DNA of 60,000 nt from Cryptomeria japonica. Its lineage: Eukaryota > Streptophyta > Pinopsida > Cupressales > Cupressaceae. The position numbers and the translations under genes are program-made. The notes under the pieces are model-generated. The model saw only the letters and a list, made by a program, of their open reading frames with translations. It did not search any database and had not been told where the DNA came from. The stretch spans positions 37,796,640 through 37,856,639 of the forward strand of contig NC_081411.1 in the NCBI RefSeq assembly GCF_030272615.1, read 5' to 3'. Below, piece after piece: positions 48,081 to 58,109 of the stretch (position 1 is the stretch's first letter; every line of letters starts with the position of its first letter).

Positions 48081-48129
48081 GCACTCATAGTGACACCCAA
48101 GGAAGAAAAAAAGGAGAAGAAGGTTGAAA

Positions 48130-51005
48130 ATACCACAAGAAGTGCAGAAAATACTTGATAACTTTAAAGAAATTATAAGGGATGGAACACCTGCAACCTT
48201 ACCACCTCCTAGAGCCATTAGCCATCAGATAGACTTCATACCAGGAGCCTCTTTACCAAACAAAGCAGCTTATAAGATAACACCTGAACAAAACAAATAA
48301 GTGGCAAGACAAGTGCAAGAACTCCTAGATAAAAATATGATAAGAGAAAGTATAAGTCCTTGTGCAATACCTGCCATTTTAGCACCTAAGAAAGGAGGTA
48401 CATGGAGATTATGCACAAATTCAAGAGCCATTAATAGAATCACTATTAGGTATAGATTTCCTATTCTAAGGATTGAGGATTTGATGGATTGTTTGGAAGG
48501 TGCAAAGTATTTCACAAAAATTGACCTCAAGAGTGGTTATCACCAGATCAGAATAAAAGAAGGTGATGAATGGAAAATAGCTTTCAAAATAAACGAGGGT
48601 CTTTATGAGTGGCTAGTTATACCATTTTGTCTTTCTAATGCCCCAAGTACATTCATGAGACTCATGAATGAAGTGTTGCATGATTTCATTGGTAAATTTG
48701 TAGTGGTGTACTTAGATGACATTCTAATTTTTAGTAATGCTCAAGGAGAGCATTTGAAGCATCTTGAAATTGTTTTGAACAAATTATATGATGAACAACT
48801 GACAATCAATTTAGAAAAGTGTGATTTTATGAAACAAGAATTGGTTTATCTTGGATTTGTGATCTCAGGTGGAGATTTGAAAATGGATAAAACCAAGGTG
48901 GAAGCCATCACAAATTGGCCTACACCTAAATTAGCAAGTGATGTCCAAAGTTTTCATGGCTTAGCATAGTTCTACAAGAAGTTCATCAGAGGGTTTAGTG
49001 AAATTTTTGCACCAATGCTTGATACTATAAAAGGAGGAGCTAAGGTAAAGTTTCTTTGGACAGATGCAACAAATAAGGGGTTTGAACTTTTGAAAACCAA
49101 GGTTGCTTCTCAACCAGTGCTTATACTTCCTAGTTTTGATAGGTTATTTACTATTGAATGTGATGCTAGTAATATTACAGTAGGTGCAGTGTTGAGTCGG
49201 AATAATAGACTTGTAGCTTTCTTTAGTGAAAAGTTGAATGATGCTAAAAAGAAGTACTCTTCCTATGATTTGGAACTCTATGCTTTAGTTCAAGCACTTA
49301 GAAAGTGGAGACATTATTTGCTTTCAAAGGAGTTTGTTGTTTATATAGATAATCAGGCTTTGAGTTTCTTGAATTCATAAGATAAGTTAAATCATAGGCA
49401 TGTTAAATGGGTTGAGTACTTACAATCATACACTTTTACTCTTAAGCACAAGAAAGGACAATGCAATCAAGTAGCAGATGCTTTGAGTAGAAGGCTTCTA
49501 ACAATGCAGGAAGTACAGGTTAGAGTATTGGCATAGAATGCTTCAAGGGAATGTATACTGATGATGAAGATTTTGCAGCCATCTATAAGGTTTGCCAGGC
49601 ATTTGATAATTCTTTTCATAGTGAATATGATGATTATACTTTGAAAAATGGTTTTTTGTTCAAAGGTGGGCAGCTATGTGTTCCTAAAATCTCAATGAGG
49701 GAGAATCTGATTCAAGAAAAGCACAATGGGTGTTTGAGTGGACATTTTGGTCTCAACAAGACATTAGAGTTGGTGCAACGTTTCTATTATTGGCTTGAAA
49801 TGCAGCAAGATGTCAGAAGGTATGTGGAGCAATGTATGGTTTGTCAGAAAGAAAAAGGTAATACTTCTAATGCTGGTCTTTATCAGCCTCTTCCAATTCC
49901 TACAAGGCCTTAGGAATGTGTGAGCATGGATTTTGTGGTAGGCTTACCTAAGACTCATTCTGGTTTTGATAGCTTTTTTGTGATTGTGGATAGATTTAGT
50001 AAAATGGCACACGTTATTCCTTGCAAAACTACACATGATGCTAGTCATATAGCCTATTGTTTTTTCAAGGAAGTGGTTAGAATCCATGGTTTTCCTTCTA
50101 GCATTGTTTCTAAAAGAGATGTTATGTTTCTTGGCCATTTTTGGAAGACATTGTGGAAAAGATTGGGTACTAATCTTTCTTTTGGTTCAGCTTATCACCC
50201 ATAGACTGATGGCCAAACTAAGGTGGTCAATAGGACTCTTGGAAACCTCTTAAGGTGTTTGACAAAGGAATATGGCTAAATTTGGGATCAGCTCATCCAT
50301 CAGGCAAAATTTGCATATAATGATAGTGTTAATAGGTCAACTGGTGAGAGTCCCTTTGAGATTGTTTATGGTATGCACCCAAGGGGTGTCATGGAGTTAA
50401 GGGATCTTGTTAACATGTAGAAAAAGAGTGGTACAACAAATGACATGGCTCAATCAATGAAGGAAGTTCATGAGCAACTGAGAAAGACTCTTTAGGATAC
50501 CTCACAAAAAGTGAAAGCTAGAGAGGATGCATCAAAGAGGGATGTTCAGTTTTCAATTGAGGACTTTGTGATGGTGCATTTGAAAAAGTATAGATTTCAA
50601 AAGGGAGTTCCTAGCAAGCTCCAAATGAGGCAAATAGTTCCTTGCAAGATATTGGCTAAGTATGGTTCTAATGCATATAAAATTGATTTGCCTACTGATA
50701 TTTCTTTGTTTCCTATTTTCAATGTTTCAGATTTGGTGGCATTCAAAGGTCAGCTTCCTAAGGAGGATGAGAGGGTTTTAGATGTTCACAAATCACTTTC
50801 AGACCTGTATTGGCCTCCTCCATCCATTCCTCAAGCTGAATAGGTGTTGGACTCAAGAGTTTACAAGAGGACTCGCCATCAAGTGTACATGGAGCATCTC
50901 ATCAAGTGGAAAGATAAACCACTTTCAGAAGCCCCTTGGGTACATGAGTCTGAGTTCTCTAAGTCTGGAATTCCTTCTTCTTTTCTGCTCCACAAAGTCA
51001 CATGA
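48130..51005 (+). pseudogene. Chromovirus (Ty3/Gypsy) pol J: RT, RNase H, integrase, chromodomain
   Basis: RT 48130-48969 with [15 protein letters not shown] and YLDD (48709-48720). RNase H about 49130-49500 with ECDASN and YDLELYALVQAL. Integrase from about 49551 with an HHCC zinc finger (KHNGCLSGHFG, CMVCQK) and core (first Asp at 49929-49931). Its second acidic position is Lys (AAA 50112-50114) and the catalytic Glu is Lys (AAG 50220-50222). A chromodomain lies at about 50835-50970 with HLIKWKDKPLSEAPWV, which defines a chromovirus. It ends TGA 51003-51005. Stops at 48298, 48967, 49378, 49911, 50203, 50278 and elsewhere, plus a frame change near 49530. Its start continues the E reading frame almost exactly, yet the LTR that follows differs from that of E. 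Confidence 0.93.
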
Positions 51006-52735
51006 CTTCTTTGTTTTTGGGGGAGTATGGTGAGGGATGACCTAGTCATGTTTCACTCTCCTTTTTAGTATTTTCATGCTTAAGTGTTTGTGAGTCTTGT
51101 AATAGGTTTTGAATGTTTTTATAGGTTGTGTTTAGTCATTTCATAAGTTTTTGATCTCATCTTGTGCTTGAGAGATCATGTTTTGCTTCTTAAGGTTTGA
51201 GTTGTCAGTTTTGTTCTCCTAGGCCAAATAAGGCTAAAAAGTGGAAAATTGCCTTATAGGCTTAGCCATGCTTTGGAAAGCATTGAAACATATTTATAAA
51301 GTGTTTTTAATAATTCCTAGGTGAATTTGGAAGGTTGGTTGAGTTAGGTTGCTCAAATTGCCACTTGGAGCAACATAAGTTGTCATTCTTGCTTGTAAAA
51401 GTTGTCATTTTGGACACTTTTTGTAAAAAGAAGACAAAAATGCCTTATGTCCATATAGTACCTGATAAATACCTCCAAATTCTATATATATTCCTCCCTC
51501 TTCTTGGTATAGGGTTTTCTTTTATACTTTCTATCAAAGTCAATTGAAAGAGCAAGCATTTCTGAGTTTTCTCATGTTTAAACTCCACTTTGGATAGCAG
51601 TCCGTACTGGGCCTTCTCCTTTCCATACTGTACCTTTTGGAAAGTGAATTTTTTTTATATCCAATTCTCTTAATGTAAATATTTTTTAGGTTGTGCATTT
51701 GGAAGTTGGTTCTGTAAAATTGTTTTCATTTTGCTCCTTGACTTCCCTGTCAAGGGTTTTGGACTCCAAAATGCATCAAGTTGTCTAAATCCAGGTTTAG
51801 ACTCCCATGGGTGGACATAGACAAGTTTTATTGCACATGTACAGTGTAAACATTTCATATTTTGGGCAAGTTTGTGTGAAAGAAGTGCTCTTGAGCATAT
51901 TCTAGGCAAGTTGGAGATGGATTTGGCTAGCAATGTGAACAAGACCAAACTTGTTTGTGCTCATAGACTAATTTGAGTGAGAATACTTGAGGCAAAGGTT
52001 TGCAATAGTCTTCTTGGATTTGTAGATGTATTTAGAGCTCCAAACAGTGTGTATTTCACCTTGCAAAAGTGTTGAGTTGTAGCTGGCAGCAAGTACCCAA
52101 TTTTGGGAATTTAATGTCTTTTTGAATCCAAGTTTGCTTTATGAACATATTCATGCTTTGGCATCTTGTGACAACTTCTGAAAAAGTATTTGGAGGTTTC
52201 TACTTTATTTGGTGAAGGTTTCTATGAAGTTATAACCCTTCAAAGTGCATGAAAAATAGTGAATTAGTAGTGACAATGCTCATAGCAGTCATTTTACTAC
52301 CTTTTTTAGTTTGCATAGCAAGTGTTTGATGTAATGTCATGTAGGACAGAGTTGGAGAATTGTTCAAAATGATGTGGCAAAGGTTACATGATAGTTTGGA
52401 AGCTTGAATTGAGGTTTGGGAGAGAATTCCTTTGTTTCATGAGCAAAACCCTCTCAAAACCCTACTTTCTTGCCTAAAAATGTGGATAGTCATCATACCA
52501 TCTTCTCAAGAGCTAAAACCTTGAAAATCCTTGATTTTAGACCTTGTTGAAACCTCCCAAGTCAGGTTCCATGATTTTTTTGGCCATCGTTGCACTATAC
52601 AAGCAAAAATCACTCCAATTAGGCCTCCACGAGCTAGTAGCCTTTTAGCCCTGTTTTACAAAAAAGTGAACCCGATTGCCCCAATGATGTTAGAACCTTC
52701 CCAAACTCTTGAAGGATAGTTGAAATACATAAGGT
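51006..52735 (+). repeat. 3' LTR of chromovirus J (end not fixed)
   Basis: A purine tract TTTTTGGGGGAGTA (51014-51027) is followed by TGGTGAGGGATGACC, the likely LTR start at 51028. CTATATATATTCC near 51483 is a probable TATA box. The sequence is non-coding to about 52735. I could not identify the terminal CA or a target duplication, so the right edge is approximate. It does not resemble the E 5' LTR at 23034-24655 apart from a short GTCCGTAC phrase. Confidence 0.65.
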
Positions 52736-52951
52736 GGCCTAATTAAATCAAAATTGAAAATTAAGACATCATCTTGGGGTGTGGACCTATGGTGGAGGAT
52801 TTGAGTAATACTGAACAAGGAAGTGTAGTAAGGGAGTGTAGCAACATAATAGGGTGGTTGATTGAGAAGAGGTGTGGGTGTTGAAGATTGATATTGCCAA
52901 ACACTAATTGAACAAAAAAGAAAAAGAACATCCTTGGGTCCACTTGACTAA
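52736..52951. other. Unassigned stretch between J LTR and L-right gag
   Basis: No reading frame or repeat that I can assign; it may hold the end of the J LTR or the break point of L-right. Confidence 0.4.
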
Positions 52952-55690
52952 TTAAACCAATTTAGACTTAGTGAGCAACTTCTCACACAATCTCGCTATC
53001 ACCAGATCTTGAGGTACATTTGTTTCCAATAGTGCTTGTTCCAAGATGTCTTTATGTTTTGGAGAAAGTTTTAATAACTCAAGTATGGATATTTGAGCAG
53101 GATTTCTATGCAGTTGACTTACCAGATCATATTGAGTCTTGGGGATAGTGGTTGCTACTGATGTATGCCCTTTCAAAACATATTTTTGAGCTCTAGTTGT
53201 TCTATTGATCAATTCATGTTTGCATTTGTCCTTGATTTTAATGACATTTACTTGATTTTCATCTATTGATATATGATTGAGGGTGTTAATTTATATGTGA
53301 TTGATACGATCTCCTCGTGTATCATTTGATGATGAACTCTCCATCCTTGTTGTAATTTGGAAGAGGATTTTTAAAGGTGCCATGATCACCATTTGTCTTG
53401 ACACCATCGACCATTAAATCGCCTCTATCAATAATGTCTTGAACAATGTTTTTAAGCATCATGAAATCATTTTTTTGATGTCCTTTGTTTCTATGAAAAT
53501 CACAAAAGTGTGAGTCATTCCACCAAGGTGGTTTGACCTAGGGTTCAAAGTTGTTTATAGATGGTAATGAGATAATCTTGTTTGCCAGGAGTTCTCGGAA
53601 TGCTGATTCTAATGATTGCCCCAATGGTGTATAAATGCATTTTTTTGGAAAGTTGTTAGTGTTACCCCTTAAATTTGGATTAGGTCCTCAATTTGTGTTG
53701 TTGTTTTGGGTATTATTGGTGTTATTTATAATTGAAGATTCTAGATTGGTATTTGGTGCATAAGTGTTAGTGCCTTGGTTATCACCCTTTTCATTCTTGG
53801 TATACTAAGGATTACCTGACAAAGCCAATACTAGTTGTTTGGACTTCACATCATTAGCCTTGTTTCCTCCTTCATTTCCAGTATTTTTGTTTCTAGTCCA
53901 AAACCTGGATTTATCTAAGTTGTTGTTGTTGTTGTTCTGGTTGTTGAAATGAGAGTTGGATGAATTAGTTCCTTCTTTGAAGAATTTCAATGTTCCTTTA
54001 TTAATACATGCCTCCTCTACTTGGATTCCATTTTCGATCAACTTGGCAAAAGATGGTATGCATTGGAGCTTGAGTTAGTAACTCATCTCACTATTCAAAT
54101 TGTCGATGAAAATTTCCATCTTTTCCTTTTCGGGCACATTTCAAGGATATCTTGAAACCATTCGTCTCCAACATTGAAGAAACACCATCAATGTTTCATT
54201 TTTTTCTGTGTGGTATTGCAAACTTCTAGCATGGTGATTGCATGTTGAATATTGAAGGAGTATTGAGTGATAAATTTGTTGACTAACTCATCAAAGGATC
54301 TGACAGGAGGTGTGAGTTTGGATAACCACTCCATTGTTCTCCCTCCCAAGCTTCTTGGGAATAGCCTCATCAAATAGGTGTCATCATGGGCAAATTCAAG
54401 GCTCATGGTACAAAAGTCCCAAACATGATTGCGAAGATTGCTTTTACCATCATATTTGTCAAATTTGGGAATGTTTGAATTCGGGGGAAAAGGTATCATG
54501 TTTAACCTTCAATCAAAAGGGTAGGGATGAATTTCATTTAAGGAATATCGTACTATTATCCCCTATTGCATGTCCAACATTTGTCTTCTCAACATTTGCA
54601 TTTGTTGTGTGAGAGCAACCAAGGGTGCATTTGTTTGCCGAGGGAAGATTTATTCCCTCTCATTATCCCTAGCCTAGGTAGGCATGTGTTGTGCTATGTT
54701 TGGCTCAGGTATGTTTTGCTCAGGGTCACATGCTTCTTCTTCTCTTTGTTGTTCTTGATAAGTATAATTTTGAGACCTTGTTATGAAGGCATTAGCATCG
54801 AAGTCTTCAAGAATCCTAACTCCTTTGCTTGTTAGCATGAGTAAGTATTTTTCTTTGTCGGCCTCTATGAGTCTTTCCATAAGTCTTTGAAATTGGGTGA
54901 ATTCTTGACATTCTTTGAGGAGCTCCTCAGTAATCTTTGTGTCTTCTAGATTTGGATACTTGAAAGGATTTGATAATCTTTGACCCATACTAGACTCTGG
55001 TTGTGGTTTGCTTTACTTGTTTCATTGAGAGTGAGTGACAATGGGCATCTAGTAGAAACTTTCTATGACAAAGGGGATGAATTCCTCTTCTGTGTTTTGT
55101 TCGGGAGTTGGTGGTTCAAATTGAGGTATTTTGTAACTGATGCAAACTTTCGAGAAGAAAGTTGGATTGATCTTTCCTCCATGATTTAAATGTTGGCTGA
55201 ATGCTGATTTTTGGCAAAACACTCTACTTCTCAATGGCTCCTTGTCAAATTTGTTTGACTTGTCTTGAAAATATAAGCGCATATGACAAAGAAATGTGCG
55301 ATGAGATTTGAAGAGTTGGTGATTGATGTAGAGAAATCTATTCCTTTTAGCAAGTTTTTGGGGACTAGGTTGTGGTTTCCTTAACTTAGTGTTATGATGA
55401 AGGCTTTTTCTTCTCAAAATATGAGGAGTAGTCATACACAGGTGATCAATGGTTTCCTTTGATTTGATTGGATTATGATACTTTGTTTGAAAACTTAAGC
55501 CTACTTTTATCAAATGAAGGTTTAGATGCCCCCTCATGACAAAGTGCGTCAGATGATATGGAATAAGAGTCTTCCCGATATGGAAACTCGATTTGACAGC
55601 TTAGGTTTAAACTAGGTATGTTTTGATGATGGAATCCATTTAATTGGTGAACCTTTTGATTAGTGTGATGATGTAACCTAATTTTCATAG
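52952..55690 (-). pseudogene. Gypsy (Tat-like) gag, truncated before protease (L-right)
   Basis: Read from 55690 down. A basic N-terminal region (55690-55049, two frames). Gag N-terminal helix-rich segment (54988-54674). Gag core (54499-54188) with PKFDKYDGKSNLRNHVW and RLFPRSLGGRTMEWL, typical of plant Tat-like Gypsy gag. Asn-rich linker with ENGIQVEEACINKGTLK (54041-53805; a GTT repeat at 53925-53940 codes the Asn run). A C/H-rich motif FCDFHRNKGHQKNDF near 53510, last Cys changed to Phe. The pre-protease block with ISILELLKLSPKHKDIL (53212-52952). The protease core is missing. Confidence 0.82.
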
Positions 55691-55897
55691 GAGAAAGTGT
55701 TATCTTTAACTAGTTTTCGACTTTTGACAACTTTTGTTCTAAGAATGACTTGTTGGATTTTTTGGAATAGTTATAATGTTCCGATTTGAGCTTTTGCTTG
55801 ATGAAGTCAACTGAGGATCCAAAAGGGTGTTTGAAACTGTTGTTTAAAATTTTCAAAAAATTTTAGTTTTTGTTCTTTGTTTTCATAGTTTTATCTA

Positions 55898-56261
55898 CAT
55901 GCTAAGACAAAAACTGGATGTGCTAAATTTTGACTCAGATGCACTGTTTGAAACAACCAATGTGCTAAGCTGCCCTTGTGACGAGCTAAAACAATGTTTT
56001 GACTTCTGCTATTTCAGTAATGGTTATGCACTAATCTGGTCCGAGTATGCGCTAATTTTTAGACCTAAAGCACTAATGTTTGCCCCCAATGTGCTATGTT
56101 GATGCTTCAATGCGCTAATATGTCCCTAAGAAGCACTACTATTTAGTTTTTAAATGTTCTGATGATTTATGTGTTGTTTCTTAGAATGGATGTGCAAAGT
56201 TTAAGCTTGGGCGCACTAAGTTTTGCTTCAAATGTGCTAGGATGTTGCTTTTATGCGCTAA
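55898..56261 (+). repeat. 21-bp-periodic motif array 1 (TGYRCTAA)
   Basis: An 8-bp motif, consensus TG(T/C)(G/A)CTA(A/G), starts at 55898, 55919, 55940, 55961, 55982, then 56027, 56048, 56069, 56090, 56111, 56132, then 56191, 56212, 56233 and 56254. The gaps of 45 and 59 bp hold weaker units near 56005, 56155 and 56170. Spacing is exactly 21 bp within runs while the 13 bp between motifs are not conserved. It lies between a putative Gypsy primer binding site (56549-56568) and the gag of L-right, both on the minus strand. Confidence 0.9.
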
Positions 56262-56548
56262 ACTACCATGTTTGGTTTGATTTGTGGATTTTCCTGGAAG
56301 CTTTAACACTTTCTCAACTTTGATAGATGATTTTCTGAAGTATAAAATGCAAACACAACATGAAAAAGACAACCATTTCTGCCTATTCTAAACAAAGAGT
56401 GTATGTTCTATGAGGATGTGTTCAAATCCCCAATGTTTTAACAGGTTTGGATACAAATAATATAATTCAATCAGACTCTTTATTCAAGGGTCATCAACAA
56501 TATCATAACCCACTAGTCTCGATACTCCGTCAGCTCAAACAACCATGT

Positions 56549-56568
56549 CACCCCCTAGGGGGCGCCCA
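56549..56568 (-). other. Putative Gypsy primer binding site with palindrome
   Basis: Minus strand TGGGCGCCCCCTAGGGGGTG, containing the perfect palindrome CCCCCTAGGGGG. It sits where a leader should begin, upstream of L-right gag, with a TGCC start of a possible LTR end at 56575. The TGG-GCGCC form resembles Gypsy primer sites; tRNA not identified. Confidence 0.5.
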
Positions 56569-56574
56569 TTTTTT

Positions 56575-57761
56575 TGCCTTTTGGCAAAAATTAACTCAAA
56601 GTGAATTGCTTCACAGTTGAGTAGATATATGGTGAGTAATCCTGGGGGTGGATTCTTCCCCACTCTTGCACTATGATATTGAAGATGTCTGGATACTGAC
56701 TCAGCTCAAGGTTTCTATTTCTAAGGTTCGTAATCAAGCTTTTTGTTTGGCCATCAGTGATAAACTCCCTCTGGAGGCTTCCCAACCTTTAGAACAATGA
56801 CTTTACATATCGTAAATATATTGGGGGAAGGCTAATCGTTGTGCAAAACCATTGAAAGGGACTTCCGTCACCCTCCACTTTTGATTATAGTGGGTTGGAA
56901 CACTTGGCGATAAAGTTGTTTTCCATTTAGTTTGTTCCCCTCACACTGGTCGTAATGACTTTAAGAGTTATTAGCTCCTCGGGAGGGTAGGTCTGCTAAA
57001 GGATTTAAGTACTTGAAATATAGAAAGCATAAGAGTGGTTTGACTTTTTGGTCACCCAATTAAGGGGAGAGCATATACCTTCCAAATTCGAGACAAGGCA
57101 CAAAATGTTCTTTTTATCCTTCAAAGCAATGATTTGTTAATTTGTATTTGGAGATGTTGCTCCAAAAAATCATGGTGTTCTTTTTAACTCCCAAATCAAT
57201 GATTTTTTAAGTTAAGTAATAAAATCTTGGTCAACAAAGCAAATTTTTTGAGATGGTCAACAAAATGAAATCAATTAGGGGAAAGATTTCCCTCTTTTGC
57301 CTTATCTAGAACTTTGAAGATGAGGTTCTTTGACTTATGCAAGAAATGAAATGGATCCTTTTAAACACCAAAGGATGGTGAGGTTCTTTTTAAGCTTTGC
57401 AAAAATCAAAGTTTATCTTGTTCTTTTTAAACCCCAAAACTGAAGTGTTTTGCCTAACTTGCAAGAATGAAAAAGGTTTTCTTTGTTGTTCTTTTTAGGT
57501 ACTCGAAAATAAAAATGAGTTCATTTTACTAATAAGGAAATGAAGAAAATTTTAAATAACTAACTTAACAAAGTTGGAGATACAAAAGTCTAAATCAAAG
57601 CCTAAAACTTTAGTAAAAGAAAAATTCTCCCAAACCTACAAACAAATGTTAGTTACCTGCAGCAAAACCAATTAGCAATCAATGTTTTTTTCCTTTTGTG
57701 GGCTTCCACAAGTCTAATTTTAAGTCTCTATTACAATTTTGTTTTCTTCCTATTTTTTTTT
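56575..57761 (-). other. Probable 5' LTR or leader of minus-strand Gypsy; limits uncertain
   Basis: No convincing gene. A minus-strand frame at 56785-56591 (64 codons, with FNIIVQEWGRIHPQDYSPYI) looks protein-like but is unrecognised. Five GTTCTTTTTA copies lie at 57107-57497. The stretch is bounded left by the putative primer site and right by array 2. It may be the L-right LTR inserted into the leader of a second Gypsy (M). Confidence 0.4.
57107..57497 (+). repeat. Dispersed GTTCTTTTTA repeats
   Basis: Exact GTTCTTTTTA at 57107, 57177, 57383, 57420 and 57488; near copies at 57325 and 57354. Several are followed by a CCAAA or TCAAAG phrase. On the minus strand this is a repeated TAAAAAGAAC. 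Confidence 0.85.
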
Positions 57762-58036
57762 TGTGCTACAGAATGGAACCTATGTGCTAGAGAATGGGAC
57801 TGATGCACTAGTCGAAGGCCTAGATGCTCTAAGTTATTGGCTGCATGTGCTAGATTGATGTATTAAAGTGCCAAGACTTGCAGACCTATAGGAAATAGCA
57901 TAAATGCTATGTGCTAAAGCTAAGTCTTGATGCACTAAGGTATGGTATGAATGTGCTAAACAGTACGCCAGATGCGCCAAAGTAACGACCAAATGTGCTA
58001 GAGGATGCTCTCCACGTGCTGATTCAAGTTTTCCAT
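57762..58036 (+). repeat. 21-bp-periodic motif array 2 (TGYRCTAR)
   Basis: The same motif as array 1 starts at 57762, 57783, 57804, 57825, 57846, 57867, then 57910, 57931, 57952, 57973, 57994 and 58015, with a weak TGTACCTG at 58036. Spacing is exactly 21 bp except one step of 43. On the minus strand the units translate to repeating (A/V)HxxxxL heptads within a 70-codon ORF (58046-57834). It lies about 60 bp downstream, in minus sense, of a primer-binding-like site at 58088-58105. Confidence 0.9.
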
Positions 58037-58087
58037 GTACCTGCAAAGTTAGTCCTGCATCAAAAATGATTTGATAAATGAGGTTAT

Positions 58088-58105
58088 GCCCTACGGTGGG
58101 TGCCA
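58088..58105 (-). other. Putative primer binding site of Gypsy M
   Basis: Minus strand TGGCACCCACCGTAGGGC, close to the lysine-type PBS pattern TGGCGCCCAACGTGGGGC. It is preceded by an LTR-like end (CA at 58111-58110, minus strand). Confidence 0.6.
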
Positions 58106-58109
58106 GAAA

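Larger units (their letters stand above)
34332..48129 (+). mobile_element. Gag-only LTR element F (3' LTR not found)
   Basis: 5' LTR 34332-35257 and a primer binding site, then a gag-like coiled-coil and zinc-knuckle ORF split by element I, then an unknown ORF (46723-48080). No protease, integrase or RT lies between, so it resembles non-autonomous TR-GAG/LARD-type elements. The left end follows ACATG in the E reading frame. The right boundary at about 48129 is only inferred from the point where Gypsy pol sequence resumes in register. No 3' LTR, polypurine tract or duplicated ACATG is seen there, so a deletion has probably removed its 3' end. Confidence 0.6.

Noticed and set aside
55899-56102. 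Plus-strand 67-codon ORF over array 1
   Set aside because: Its heptad appearance follows from the 21-bp period; it is cut by stops within the array and runs against the sense of the element. Kept only as part of the array.
56591-56785. Conserved host gene on the minus strand
   Set aside because: 64 codons only, no continuation in frame and no recognised family; it lies in a probable Gypsy LTR or leader.
55898-58036. CRISPR array
   Set aside because: The repeated unit is 8 bp with 13-bp gaps, in a plant retrotransposon context; there are no long repeats, leader or cas genes.
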